From the NCBI GenBank assembly GCA_027603945.1, contig JADIIU010000060.1, positions 16,393 through 80,392 of the forward strand: a DNA stretch of 64,000 nucleotides, given 5' to 3'. Both the position numbers and the translations under genes were made by a program. The stretch comes from Terramyces sp. JEL0728 (lineage: Eukaryota; Chytridiomycota; Chytridiomycetes; Rhizophydiales; Terramycetaceae). The notes below the pieces were generated by a model, which was not told the DNA's origin, made no database searches, and worked only from the letters and a program-made list of their open reading frames with translations. This document shows positions 1-10,304 of this stretch, one piece after another (positions within the stretch are counted from its first letter, which is position 1; every line of letters starts with the position of its first letter).

Positions 1-424
1 CTAACAAGGCTCTTTTGGTTTACAAGCCAAATGGGAGATTTATGTCCTGGCCTGCTATTACGGGTTCTTACTTGGTGCTTCCCAATCTTCTTGCAGAGTA
101 ATGTTTTCAGACCTGCTACCATATGGCCAGGAGGCAGAGTTCTTTTCCTTGTATGAAATCACTGATCGGGGAAGTAGTTGGATCGGGCCATTGGTAGTTG
201 GTGCAATTGGCGACGCCGGTGATAAACGCTATTCGTTTGTCTTTCTGCTGTTCATGCTGATGATACCTGTCTATATCTTTAGTAAGGTAGATACTGTAAA
301 AGGCAAGCGAGACGCCATTCAGTTTGCGTCCAAAGAGGAAGAGATGATTGCATTACGGACAACAATTCAGTCCGAGCCGCAAGAAGAAGATTTGCAACGG
401 TTGATTCAGGAACCCAATCCCTAG
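1..424 (+). pseudogene. Duplicated 3' fragment of ATG22-like transporter gene
   Basis: This stretch repeats the last exon of the transporter gene at 14297-15894. Window position 1 corresponds to 15471, inside that gene's 18-nt third intron, so the copy begins at or before the window edge. Only two differences were seen over 692 bp (A265 against C15735, A301 against G15771), both synonymous. The encoded tail (MFSDLLPYGQEAEFF... to the stop at 422-424) is identical. Whether a complete second gene lies upstream cannot be seen here; given the abrupt end of homology at 692 it is probably a fragment or an assembly duplicate. Confidence 0.8.
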
Positions 425-550
425 TTATTCATCCATAGATTTAATAAATAATACTCTTGCACATTAATCTTCCTTTGCTGCTGATGAAGATTCCAGCTCT
501 GCTTATGGAGTGTCAAAATAACTTTTCCATCTCTTTGCCACGTATATAAA

Positions 551-692
551 ATGGCTTCAAGAGATACAGACAAGGAAGTGCTAGAGTAAAACTATATTTA
601 ATTCTAGCTTTTTGGAATCCCTGGATTCACTTGATATTAAAGGATCTCAAGGACAGAAACCAGCAGCAAAACCGACATCTCAGAAACCATTT
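551..692 (+). pseudogene. Truncated 5' fragment of Mtc1-like gene
   Basis: Copy of 16021-16162: the ATG, the 35-nt first exon, the 22-nt intron and about 85 nt of exon 2 of the Mtc1-like gene. Homology stops abruptly after 692, where unique sequence of the PhzF-like gene begins. No continuation of this reading frame exists, so the fragment cannot make the parent protein. It now lies antisense to, and supplies, the 3' end of the PhzF-like gene. Confidence 0.8.
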
Positions 693-1444
693 CGCTTTCT
701 CGACAATAATATTCACTATGCACTTGCGTTCAAGTAGATGCCCTTGCTCCAACTGAAAAGTGCCATACATTCCTTTTTTCTGTAGCAATCTTCCTAGACA
801 TGCACACGCACTGCCAGTTCCTATATCAAATGTAAAATACCTGGGTCTTCAATAATTTGGTTTCCCCCATCGAAAAAGAATCGTGAAGTGACCTTGAATC
901 CATCCAGTACATACAACAGAATCATATTGACTCTTAATCTTTTCATTTCAGTAATATTTGACACTGCTTTGAATAAAGAGTCAGTGTTGTCGACTTGGGC
1001 CATTAATTCTCTGATTCCAGAATGAACCCAGGTGGATTCAACAATATCCACTCCAACACAAGTATTGACATTGCGGGTCTCTTGTTCAAATGTAGCTGGG
1101 TTAGCATGGAACTTGAAATAATCATTTCTGTGTGAAATTGGAATTATCCCTGCTTTTGTTTCTATTTGATTGCACTTTCCAAACATTTTGTTGATAACGA
1201 ATGAGCTGCCCAAGGTTGGATGGCCAGCAAAAGGCAACTCAGTTGATGGTGTGAATATTCGTATTTTTTTCGTTTCTGTCAGAGTGTCTTGGATGAATAC
1301 AGTTTCCGAGAGATTGAACTGCAATGCTAATTTCAACATCCACTCTTCTGGTGTAGGAGAGGTAAAGACGCAGAGCGGATTTCCTTGCAGAATGTCTTTT
1401 TCTTCAGGACAAAACACATTTACCAATTTGTATTCCAGTTTCAT
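627..1444 (-). CDS. PhzF-family isomerase-like protein with replaced C-terminus
   Basis: Exons 841-1444 and 627-820, intron 821-840 (20 nt). The predicted protein is 265 aa. PhzF/DAP-epimerase-fold signatures are GNPLCVF near the N-terminus, FAGHPTLGSSFV, and EDPGTGSACA, the last restored only when the intron is removed. The family includes the bacterial phenazine isomerase and eukaryotic MAWBP-like proteins; the substrate here is unknown. The last about 17 codons (KWFLRCR... to the TGA at 627-629) are antisense to the duplicated Mtc1 fragment and bear no relation to a PhzF terminal strand, so the duplication breakpoint at 692/693 has replaced the native end. The gene may be slightly truncated yet could still fold; activity is uncertain. 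Confidence 0.78.
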
Positions 1445-1637
1445 TCCGAGATTGCAAATTTAATTGGAAACATTGCCAAGAATATTCTTACGGGACATCA
1501 AGCAAACGCAGTTGACAGCTCGATTACAAATACTACCATGTAGGAATGAGGAAAGTATTTCACGGTGTTGGCCATTGACGAAATTATTATCCCTGCTTAG
1601 TTTCATGCGAATGTGTTGGAGCTGTTAACACCTTTTA

Positions 1638-1994
1638 TTAAAAGAACTTTGCAATTATTGCGATTGCACATTGCACAATCGAAGCTACTATCGCCAACCA
1701 GCTTGAAACAGTAACAACATCTTTTTGAGAGTGGAGAGCAATTGCTGGAGCTTGGATTGAAACAATAGCAACAAGAACTATACCTATGAGCTTTAAAGCT
1801 TTTTTCCCTGGGCTTTCAACCAGCACAATTCCTGCTTTTGGGTCTGGATTGCTAGCATCTTCACCCTCGAATGGAAGGTCTGCCTTTTCACCTTTGAATG
1901 GAGGGATGGCTTCATTTTCAACCTTGATTGGATCAATTTGGACTTCCTCTAGTTCGTATTCGGTTTCCTCATTTTCTTCTTCTGGCTTTAGCAT
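1638..1994 (-). CDS. Small acidic membrane protein, unknown function
   Basis: Single-exon ORF of 118 aa starting at an ATG. The first about 65 residues are strongly acidic (EEENEETEYELEEVQ). Two hydrophobic segments follow: residues about 68-85 (LKLIGIVLVAIVSIQAPAI) and about 97-116 (WLAIVASIVQCAIAIIAKF). I do not recognise a family. It may be a tail-anchored or hairpin membrane protein. No intron is needed. It lies between the PhzF-like gene and phosphoglucomutase with no sign of a functional link. Confidence 0.55.
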   Translation of the reverse strand: MLKPEEENEETEYELEEVQIDPIKVENEAIPPFKGEKADLPFEGEDASNPDPKAGIVLVESPGKKALKLIGIVLVAIVSIQAPAIALHSQKDVVTVSSWLAIVASIVQCAIAIIAKFF

Positions 1995-2485
1995 TGTTTC
2001 AGACTATATTTTTGCAATATTTCTGATTCATTTATACTCACAGTGTTAATATCTGTGCCTTATGTGACTCCGGAGGAAAAGTCCGACATCCGAATGTCTT
2101 TTTCAATTGATGTGATAAGGATACTTTGTTACAGCAGTATTCATGTGGAACATTGAGTGTAGATATATCAACGGTAATCTTTTTTATGGTTTTTGAAAAA
2201 TACTGTCGTGATTACCCACATTCTACAATTAATCTGGTAATCTGAGCCTCTATGCCCATCTCGTGCGTATAATACCAATGGAAATTACCCTGGTATATCA
2301 AGAGAAATTGAGTTTATTCAAACTTTTGAACCTGCTCAGCAAATATCGTCCCAGATAAATTGGCTAACGAGCAGCAAAGTCAATGCAAGTCCACGTACAC
2401 ATATACCAATAGTCTGTCTAATAATTCAAAAGCCAAGGTTGAAATAAATGTTCCCACAAAAGTTTCACAAAAATTGAAATCACAA
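1995..2485. other. Intergenic, nothing recognised
   Basis: This is spacer between divergent genes. A reading frame runs upstream from 2486 to about 2360 but has no ATG, so I treat it as 5' leader of the phosphoglucomutase gene. No RNA gene or repeat was seen. Confidence 0.5.
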
Positions 2486-4263
2486 ATGGCAGACATTCAC
2501 TCTCTGGTACAAGAATATCTATCGCTCGATCAAAACCCAACTACAAACAAGGAAATTAAAGACCTTTATGGCAAAAAGGAGCTTGCCACCCTCAATTCAC
2601 TATTGACTGCCAGATTAGAGTTTGGAACTGCAGGATTGAGAGCGGAAATGGGTGCAGGATATTCTAGAATGAACGAGCTGACTGTCATTCAAGCTACGCA
2701 AGGATTATACAGCCATTTTAATTCTACTGTCCCAAATTTCGCTACTAAAGGAGTAGTCGTGGGGCATGATCACAGGTTCAACTCCGATTCATTTGCGAAA
2801 TTAACCGCGGCAGTGTTTCTATCGAAAGGAGTCAAGGTTTATTATTTAAAAGGATTGGTTCATACTCCGCTTGTCCCTTTTACAGTCACTGATACTGGTG
2901 CAGCTTGTGGTGTTATGATCACTGCCAGTCACAATCCTAAACAAGATAACGGATACAAAGTCTATGCCGGTAATGGATGTCAAATTATTTCACCAACTGA
3001 CAAGCAGATTGCACAGCAGATTTTGCAAAACTTGAAGCCATGGACTTGGGATTATGATTTGGTAAACAAAAGTGACTGTGTTGTTGAAAAAACAGTAGAG
3101 TTTAAAGAAAAGTATTTCAAGAGGCTGGCAGGAATCAGTCACTTTCCAACAAAGACAAAGAACGTAAAGTTTTTGTATACCGCCATGCACGGTGTCGGAC
3201 TGGAATTCGCCCAAAAATCATTTACAGCTTTTAATTTATCTGAATTTGAAGTGTGCCAAGAACAAGGTAGTTGTTTCTAACTCAGTCTTGCCTGACCCTA
3301 CTTTCCCAACCGTCAAATTCCCTAATCCCGAAGAAAAGGGGGCTTTGGATTTGGCAGTAAAGGCTGCAGATAGCGTGGATGCCAAGATCATCCTCGCCAA
3401 TGATCCTGATGCAGATAGACTTGCCCTCGCTGAGAAAGTCGGTGACAAGTGGCACGTATTTACTGGCAACCAAATTGGTATTATCCTCGCTAGTTTTATC
3501 CTTGAATCCTACAAGGAAAAAGGACAAACTGCAAATTTGGGTGTATTGACCACTGCTGTTTCCAGTCACATGCTGGAAGAATTTGCAAATGTCAATGGGC
3601 TAAGGTTTGAAGAAACTTTGACTGGATTTAAATGGCTGGGAAACAGAGCAATTGACATTGAAAGGGAGGGAACCAAAGCGATATTTGCATACGAAGAAGC
3701 TATTGGTAAGCTGCTTTAATGTAGGTTTCATGTGCCATGATGTTGTCAAGGATAAGGACGGTGTTTCTGCTTTAGGTGTCTTTGCAGAATGGGCAAACCA
3801 CTTGTACGGTAACGGCCAAACTGTTTACGGTCACTTGCAAAGTCTTTACAAATTGTATGGATACTGGGTATCTCAAAACTCTTACTTTATCTGTCACGAC
3901 AAGCAAACTATCGCTAAAATATTCGACAAGATTCGTTACGCTCTCAATACTACTGCTTTGGATTATCCAAGAGAAATAGGAGGCTTTAAAGTGATTTACG
4001 TCAGAGATTTGACTGTCGGATACGACAGTTTAGCTCCCGACAACAAACCCACTTTGCCAGTATCCAGCTCTTCGCAGATGATTACCTTCAAACTTGAAAA
4101 TAATTGTTTGATTACGCTTCGCACCAGCGGCACCGAACCTAAAATCAAGTACTACACAGAGTACAAAGGTAAAGATGCTGAATCTGGCAAAACTGAACTT
4201 GCAGCCATCGTTCAAAGCATGGTTGACAACCTCCTTGAACCTCAATTAAACAATCTTCAATAG
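2486..4263 (+). CDS. PGM2: Phosphoglucomutase/phosphopentomutase (PGM2 type)
   Basis: Exons 2486-3266, 3286-3705 and 3725-4263; two 19-nt introns (3267-3285, 3706-3724), each ending with a CTAAC or TTAAT box close to the AG. The protein is 579 aa, the usual length. It interconverts hexose- or pentose-1- and 6-/5-phosphates in the cytosol. Visible motifs: FGTAGLRAEMGAG, the phosphoserine loop ITASHNPKQDNGYKVY, the metal-binding DPDADR, the sugar loop EEAIGFMC (joined across intron 2) and the phosphate-binding LRTSGTEPKIKYY. The start is the first ATG before the conserved N-terminus (MADIHSLVQEYLSLD). Without splicing the frame breaks twice; with it the alignment to the family is continuous. 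Confidence 0.95.
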
Positions 4264-4312
4264 GCATCCAATAAATCATTGCTCGACTCTAGTGAATTTA
4301 CATGCGAAAAAG

Positions 4313-6030
4313 TTATTTTTTATTCAAGATTTTGAATTCGTATCCTTTCTGTGGTCGGTAAAACACTTCTTTAGATCCCTGGCCACTATATTGCATATCA
4401 ATTAGATTTTCAAACGCACTTGCGCTGCCTGATCTCTTCATGCTGGAAGAATTCGAATCCGCAGTAGGACTAGCTTGCAGCCTGTCGCTTGATTCAACAC
4501 GCTTCAAGTCTCTATTTTCAACTTTGATTTCGGCAGTACTGCGTTTTGAATCGTCTGCATTGTTTGTCATTATGCTATCAGATTTTAAATGAGTGGGTGT
4601 TCCTTTAGACGATGATCCGAAATTGTTTTTGCCAACTAGTTTTAGGGACTCGATGATTCGCAGAGTAAAGATAGAGTGCAGCAATAAACAAGTGGTTGTA
4701 TACGCAACAATATTGATTTCAACGAGATCGCTGCCAAATATCCCAGTGTACCAATCAAATATCTTTAAAACATAGTACAGCCCAAACACCAATACTTGTC
4801 CGCTTAAAAGATACACTAGGGCAGGGTCGATTTCGTTTAAAAGGTACAATACCCGCACAATTGACGTTTCTTGAGATCCAAACTTGACCATGGTGAATGC
4901 AAAGTACATTGGCCAAAAGCAATTCCAAATCAACATGAAAAAAGTCCTAATATTAATCAGATGTACCAATAAACCCCGAGCGAGTGCCATATAGTAAATG
5001 AAGAAATATATGCCTGAGTTGTTTGGAAATACCCACCCCCATTCAAATAGTAATTTGTATAACTGCCGCCATTCAGTCCAATATGGAGCAGGATAACTAC
5101 CACATAAACAATGGATTTGGAAATGTTGGAAAACTCGTACAACACTGAAAATATCAATGTGTTTGTCAAGAATGTACTTGCCAATGTTCCAATCCCATAT
5201 GAAATTGCAATAAATTCAGAGAAAATTGCCATTGATTCCGTTGATTTAAAGTAGTACACCCAGAATATATAAGATAAAATCCCCCAAAACAAGTAGAATA
5301 CCTGGCATGTGATTGTCATAATATGCACGTACACAAATCCAAGTTTTGACTGTACAATTTTGTAAATGCTTTGCAATAGTTTGGTAAACTGAAACATAAT
5401 TCCCAGCGATATTGCTATAGCGGCCAGATAATCATCCGCCTTGTTGAATTGCGGAATCAACAAAGCGTTTGGGATGGCTGCGACCCAGCTATACTGAAGA
5501 TTACCAGCAATTGCACCAAAATGCCCTTTAATTGAACCCAAAAATTGCGAATTAAATGCTTGCGGAGTCAGTGATAATTGGAACTCGTCAAACTTTCCAG
5601 TACACTGTTTCTTTTCAAATAATCTAAATGTTCCATTTTGAAAGCATTGGAACAAGCCATCGATGCAGTCATTTTGCGGTGTTAACAGCACCATTTGTTG
5701 TGTTTGGCTTGCTTGTATCGAACAGTACTGATGGGTAGAGGCACCTTGTGGGATATAGTTTGACAGGTCGCTCCCGAAACTATTGCTGCTAGCGAACGTA
5801 GATCCACTGCCAAAAGGAGCAGTCCACTGCGGAATAAGTGAAGAATAGCAGCAGTTACCACCGAGCATGTGGTTACCACAGCTCGTGAGTGGGACCAGCT
5901 CAGTAGTGAAATTGTAGAATACAGAATACTTGTTGTTGTTGAATACATAAATTACCGGCGGTGCTCCCGAGCAATCATTTGTATAGTATTGAGATTGGAC
6001 GATTACTGCAGCTACTGTTGGAAATATCAT
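4313..6030 (-). CDS. Seven-transmembrane protein with signal peptide and Cys-rich ectodomain
   Basis: Exons 4967-6030 and 4313-4946 with a 20-nt intron (4947-4966); 565 aa. A signal-like N-terminus (MIFPTVAAVIVQS) precedes a lumenal/extracellular region of about 180 residues with many cysteines (NDCSGAPP, TSCGNHMLGGNCCYS, QNDCIDGLFQCFQN, KKQCTG). A run of hydrophobic segments then fits seven helices, followed by a cytosolic tail of about 110 residues rich in Ser, Lys and Asp. The layout resembles orphan receptor-like proteins of early fungi and protists. I do not recognise a named family and no ligand can be inferred. It is convergent with the phosphoglucomutase gene, 49 bp away. Confidence 0.75.
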
Positions 6031-6229
6031 TAAAATTTAACGCCGTGGATTCGATGATTTAATATACAAACAAACCACTGACAGCTGTTTGGGATATTTT
6101 TTGCTTTTATCAAGTATCAAACCTGCCTGATGGATTCTGGAACTAGCCAACACTTGATTATCGCGCTGTGGTCCTTACGATAGCATTCAGCGTCTATTTT
6201 ATTGCCACCAACAATTTCCCAAATCTGAA

Positions 6230-7135
6230 ATGCCAATCATAGAGGTTAATGGAAATCAATTCAATTACGAATTAAAAACAGTTTCGCCAGCTTCGCCATT
6301 GCTCGTGTTACATCACGGAGGTGGCCATTCGCTCCATTCATTTTCACTGCTTGTAAAGAACTTGAATTACAACACACTGACTTTTGATTGCAGACAACAT
6401 GGATTAACAGACACTACGAATGACTCTGATTTATCTCTCGAAACGTTAACCAATGATCTTGTGTCCCTCGTCCAGAAATTTGAATACAAGGAGCTCGTGC
6501 TGGTTGGACACAGTACACCTATCTAATGTAGGTATGGGAGCACCAGTAGTAATATCGGCAATGCCGAGACTGAAAAAGGTGGTTGGGATAGTTGTGCTGG
6601 ATGTAGTGGAAGGCACGGCGATAGAAAGCTTGGGGATGATGACAAGTATCTTGATGCGCAGACCAAAAAGTTTCAAGAGCAAAGAAGATGCTATCGAATG
6701 GAGTTTGAAAAGCGGCGGAAAGAATTTGGAAAGCCTAAAGGTATCTGTTCCTGGACAATTAAGAAATGTCAATGGCAAGTACTACTGGAGGACAGACTTG
6801 GAATCGTCTAAAATATACTGGCAAGGTAAGAAACTATAGACTATTTGCGATATGTCTATAATACTTGGGTACTAATACCAGGGTGGTTTGAAAATATGAG
6901 CGAAAAGTTCCTCTCCTGTAAATGTGCAAAGTTACTGGTTTTGGCAGGAGCAGATAGACTAGACAAACCGTTAATGATTGGCCAGATGCAGGGAAAGTTC
7001 CAGCTGATAATCATCCCTGAAAGTGGCCATTTAATCCAGGAGGATGTGCCAGAGAAATTGGCGGTTATAATTGACGAATTTTACAAGAGAAACCAACCAC
7101 TAGATATTACCAAGATAAGAAAGCCATTGCAATAA
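6230..7135 (+). CDS. PPME1: Protein phosphatase 2A methylesterase-like (PPME1)
   Basis: Exons 6230-6512, 6532-6825 and 6882-7135; introns of 19 nt (6513-6531) and 56 nt (6826-6881). The 276-aa alpha/beta hydrolase removes the C-terminal methyl ester from the PP2A catalytic subunit. The nucleophile elbow GHSMG is created by splicing: AGT (Ser) is split by intron 1. Family-specific stretches are LHHGGGHSLHSFS, TFDCRQHGLT, RRPKSFKSKEDAIEWSLKSG, WRTDLESSKIYWQGWF and ESGHLIQEDVPEK, which carries the catalytic His. It is shorter than animal PPME1 because it lacks the N-terminal tail. The stop codon sits inside an AATAAA signal. The second intron is the longest resolved in this window. Confidence 0.93.
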
Positions 7136-7275
7136 AGCGAATCGTCCTATTTCTATAGTTGCCTCTCCCTTAAAATGCACTGCCGCAAATCCCTTGACTC
7201 TCCATGCAGAACTGGTAATAAATGAATTACTGGCAAACGTGCTCAGAAATGGGTTCAGAATTTTTTTGTTTCAGA

Positions 7276-8883
7276 ATGCTTGTTATTCTTGCAACTGGAA
7301 ATTTCCCAATAGACAAGCAGTTGGAGAAACCAAAGCCATTACTCCAGTATGGTATACATATGCTAACTAGGCGGCAAATCTCTTGTATCTCGGCTATTTG
7401 GAATAGACAAAAATACTCTGTTGGTAACCGATCAACAGAATTATCACCACTATGAGCATTTTGAAAATGTTAGATGCACAGGACTAGTTACAGAGTATCA
7501 TGTCAGAGATAGTTTAAAGAGCGTGATGGAATTATTGTTTCGGTTATTGGAAATCAAAGGAGAGCAAACCAAGTATTCAATCAATCCGGTTGTTTTGGGG
7601 CCAGGTGAAAATGTAACTGTGGTAACTGCAGATATGATTCCAATTGCAGAGTTGAAAGAAATTTGGACCGACGATTTCTGCAACTTTGCTTACTTGAAGA
7701 CAGCCAACCACTACCCGATATTTCAATTCAATTCAAAAGCAATACCTGCAATTAAAACATGGATCGAACATGGGAAAGGTTATTTTGATTTGCTAAAGAC
7801 CATTAAAAACAAGAATGGTTTTGAAATCCAAGGAAAAGCAAACGACTGGCTTCAAGATCGGCTAGATTTGAATGGATTTGACTGGTTTCCTTTGCTGTAT
7901 GCACCAATAGAGATTCACGAACGGGTTTATGCAAGAGTAGGATTGATCGGGAATCCTTCAGGTGATTTTTGCTAACCAAAGACGGGTTCAATGGAAAATG
8001 TATATCAGCAACTATTAAAAACTACTACGCAACGGTGATTTTAAAATCAAGTCCGGATTCTACTGTTAAGCTGTTATCTGGGGAATACTTGCCCTCAATC
8101 TCTGTTGCGAATCGCTCAATTTGTATTAATGGATATTATGGAACCAATAGGCTATTCCTGGCGACATTAAAACAATTCACTGACTATACCAAAGAAAATG
8201 AGGTCCGCCTTCATGAAAGAGGATTTACCTTGGCAATTAACACAAATATACCTAAACAAGTTGGGTTGGCTGGCAGTTCGGCCATCATCATTGGAATATT
8301 CAAGTGTCTGATGAAATACTACGACGTAACTATCCCGCCAGCGGTTTTATCCACAATTGCGCTGAACGTAGAGCTTGTAGAGTTGGGAATCCAAGCCGGA
8401 TACCAAGACCGAGTTGTTCAAAGTTACGGAGGAACTGTATACATGGATTTTACCGATACCGCAAAAGGATTTGGCAAATATGAAAAATTAAGCGTTAAAT
8501 TGCCCAAGATGTGGCTAGCTTACAATCCTAAGCCAAAGGAAAGCGGCCAAGTACACAACAATGTCAAGCAGAGGTACCTGGATGGAGATGCCCAAGTAAT
8601 CCACGTAATGAACCAACTGTCAACCTTGACAGATCAATTCTACACTGCATTACATACTGGCACGGATTTATCAAAAATGATCAAAAAGAACTTTGAATTG
8701 AGAAAGAGCATTTACAAAATCAGCGATGATATGCAAGAAATGATTTCGGTAGCGGAAAAGCATGGCAACAGTGCAAAATTCAGCGGTAGTGGTGGGTGTT
8801 GTATCGGAATATGTGTGGACAAAGAGTTACGAAAGGAATTGGAGCAGAGAGGATTTGTGTTTACAATTATTGAATTTGAATAG
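7276..8883 (+). CDS. Nucleotidyltransferase-like domain fused to glucuronokinase-type GHMP kinase
   Basis: Exons 7276-7351, 7371-7961 and 7982-8883; introns 7352-7370 (19 nt) and 7962-7981 (20 nt). 522 aa. Residues 1 to about 215 resemble a sugar-phosphate nucleotidyltransferase (MLVILATG start, EKPKPLLQYGGKSLVSRL, LLVTDQQNYHHYEHF), although the usual GxGTR loop after LATG is missing. From about residue 215 it matches glucuronokinase: YARVGLIGNPSDGFNGK, then the GHMP ATP loop QVGLAGSSAII, and GSGGCCIG near the end. Glucuronokinase makes glucuronate-1-phosphate, which a pyrophosphorylase converts to UDP-glucuronate, so the fusion could join both steps of a salvage route. That reading is inference; kinase identity is firm and the N-domain may be degenerate. 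Confidence 0.83.
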
Positions 8884-8926
8884 TAGCAATTTATTTGGAA
8901 ATAAATGTACTTTAGAGTGAGCGGTT

Positions 8927-10036
8927 TCAAATCGCTTTAGCAAAGCCAATAGTTCCATGACTTTCATCATAGACGGTATAGTAAGTGCGTGAAATGATAT
9001 TTCCAAAAATAACAAATGGAAATGAGCCATAGTTAAATCCAGTTACACACCACCCTTTGTGCTCAATCACGTAGTTGGACGCTGGAATAGACAAGACAAA
9101 GGAAGTAAAGTTGAGGACGACGTTCTTTCCAGTTTTGGCGCGGCTGCATAATATTGGGTATGCGCCTAAAGTAGAATTGTAAGGTAGTGCGCCAATTCCT
9201 TTGTTTATCTCTTCCGCGACAGCTTTCTCTAGATACATCTGTTCAGTGCCCACGTCCATTACAGCTGTACCCAGCCCAATCCCAAGCTTTCCTTTATACG
9301 TGCTAGCAGTAAACGTAACTCTGGTAATATTAAACTCCCAGTGCTGGTACGGTATCAACGAAACAAAATGAATATTTCCGGTAAATTTTGTATTGTCAAT
9401 TCCAAATAGCGATATTTCGCCAGAGTTATCGTTGGCAAGGTAGATTGAAAATATCGCTTTGCCGTACAAGAAGCCGAGGTCATTGAAGAATGTAGCCATC
9501 TGATCGGTTATATCGGCTATTTGCGAGCTACCTGGCAATCCAAATCCAATTACTCCGTCGCAGCCTACATAGCCGTCAGTCTCTCTGCTCACACCAAAGG
9601 GATAAGTAGCAACAAGGCCGCCCATGGTAACTGGTCCAGTATACACATCACCCCGCACAAAAGTCTTGCTGTCAAACTTTTGGTAGAATTTGTTTACCAA
9701 CTGCCGTGTACTAATCCTTTGGATACTGGAATCAGATACATTCAAGATATGTCCATGGCACGAATGATCAATGCTTTTACAATTTGGTCCTTTGACCCAC
9801 GTATCAGAGTACAGTGTAGAAATAGCCAGTTTGAATGTTTGTTTGCCAATCTTTACTGAAGCTTGGTAAAAATGATTTTGATAGTTGAATAGCGTTACAT
9901 TGTCAATCGATGGGATTTTCGGAAGCAGGATTTGGAATGGGTTTGATTTCGTGATTGGGATTATCACCGGGATTCGATCTGAGCCTAGTGACGGCATGCC
10001 TGCCAAGACACCAGATAGTAGGAATATAAGTTTCAT
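8927..10036 (-). CDS. Aspartyl-protease-fold protein (A1), probably catalytically dead
   Basis: Single exon, 369 aa, signal peptide MKLIFLLSGVLAGMPS. The two-lobed A1 fold is evident from family stretches (DGVIGFGLPGSSQI, GEISLFGIDNTKFTGNIHFV, FGNIISRTYYTVYDESHGTIGFAKA). The first catalytic motif, DTGS in active enzymes, reads ISTLYSDTWV here, so the catalytic Asp is Ser and the Gly is Leu. The second reads MDVGT instead of SDTGT. The frame is otherwise clean and long, so it looks like a retained pseudoenzyme rather than a decaying gene. Its neighbour at 10305-11437 keeps both motifs. Secretion is inferred from the signal peptide. Confidence 0.88.
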   Translation of the reverse strand: MKLIFLLSGVLAGMPSLGSDRIPVIIPITKSNPFQILLPKIPSIDNVTLFNYQNHFYQASVKIGKQTFKLAISTLYSDTWVKGPNCKSIDHSCHGHILNVSDSSIQRISTRQLVNKFYQKFDSKTFVRGDVYTGPVTMGGLVATYPFGVSRETDGYVGCDGVIGFGLPGSSQIADITDQMATFFNDLGFLYGKAIFSIYLANDNSGEISLFGIDNTKFTGNIHFVSLIPYQHWEFNITRVTFTASTYKGKLGIGLGTAVMDVGTEQMYLEKAVAEEINKGIGALPYNSTLGAYPILCSRAKTGKNVVLNFTSFVLSIPASNYVIEHKGWCVTGFNYGSFPFVIFGNIISRTYYTVYDESHGTIGFAKAI

Positions 10037-10304
10037 TGAACAGCGGAATATATTTGGAGCGTTTTAATATCAAGTCATTGCACATTTTTAATATATGGTA
10101 GAACACAAGAAATGCATAAAAAACAAGCACAGAATTAAAAAAAGACAGACAGTCGAAAGAAATTTCATTTGGGTCGTTAATTATTATACGGTATCCTTAT
10201 TTTAAGCCTTCCAGGTTTCGGGGTTGAAGTCGGAGTATGCCAGCAATTAATTCATCCCTCCAACCGAATCTTGGAACAAGAACTATAATCATAAACACAG
10301 TATA

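Larger units (their letters stand above)
1..692. repeat. Segmental duplication, copy 1 of 2 (partner 15471-16162)
   Basis: Direct repeat of 692 bp visible in the window, offset 15470, with two mismatches seen. It covers the end of one gene, an intergenic spacer with identical sequence, and the start of the next gene. Near-identity implies very recent duplication, or an assembly or haplotype artefact. Confidence 0.9.

Noticed and set aside
2360..3280. Series of short ORFs over phosphoglucomutase suggesting frameshifts or a pseudogene
   Set aside because: The breaks coincide with 19-nt GT-AG segments carrying branch boxes; removing them restores the full conserved protein.
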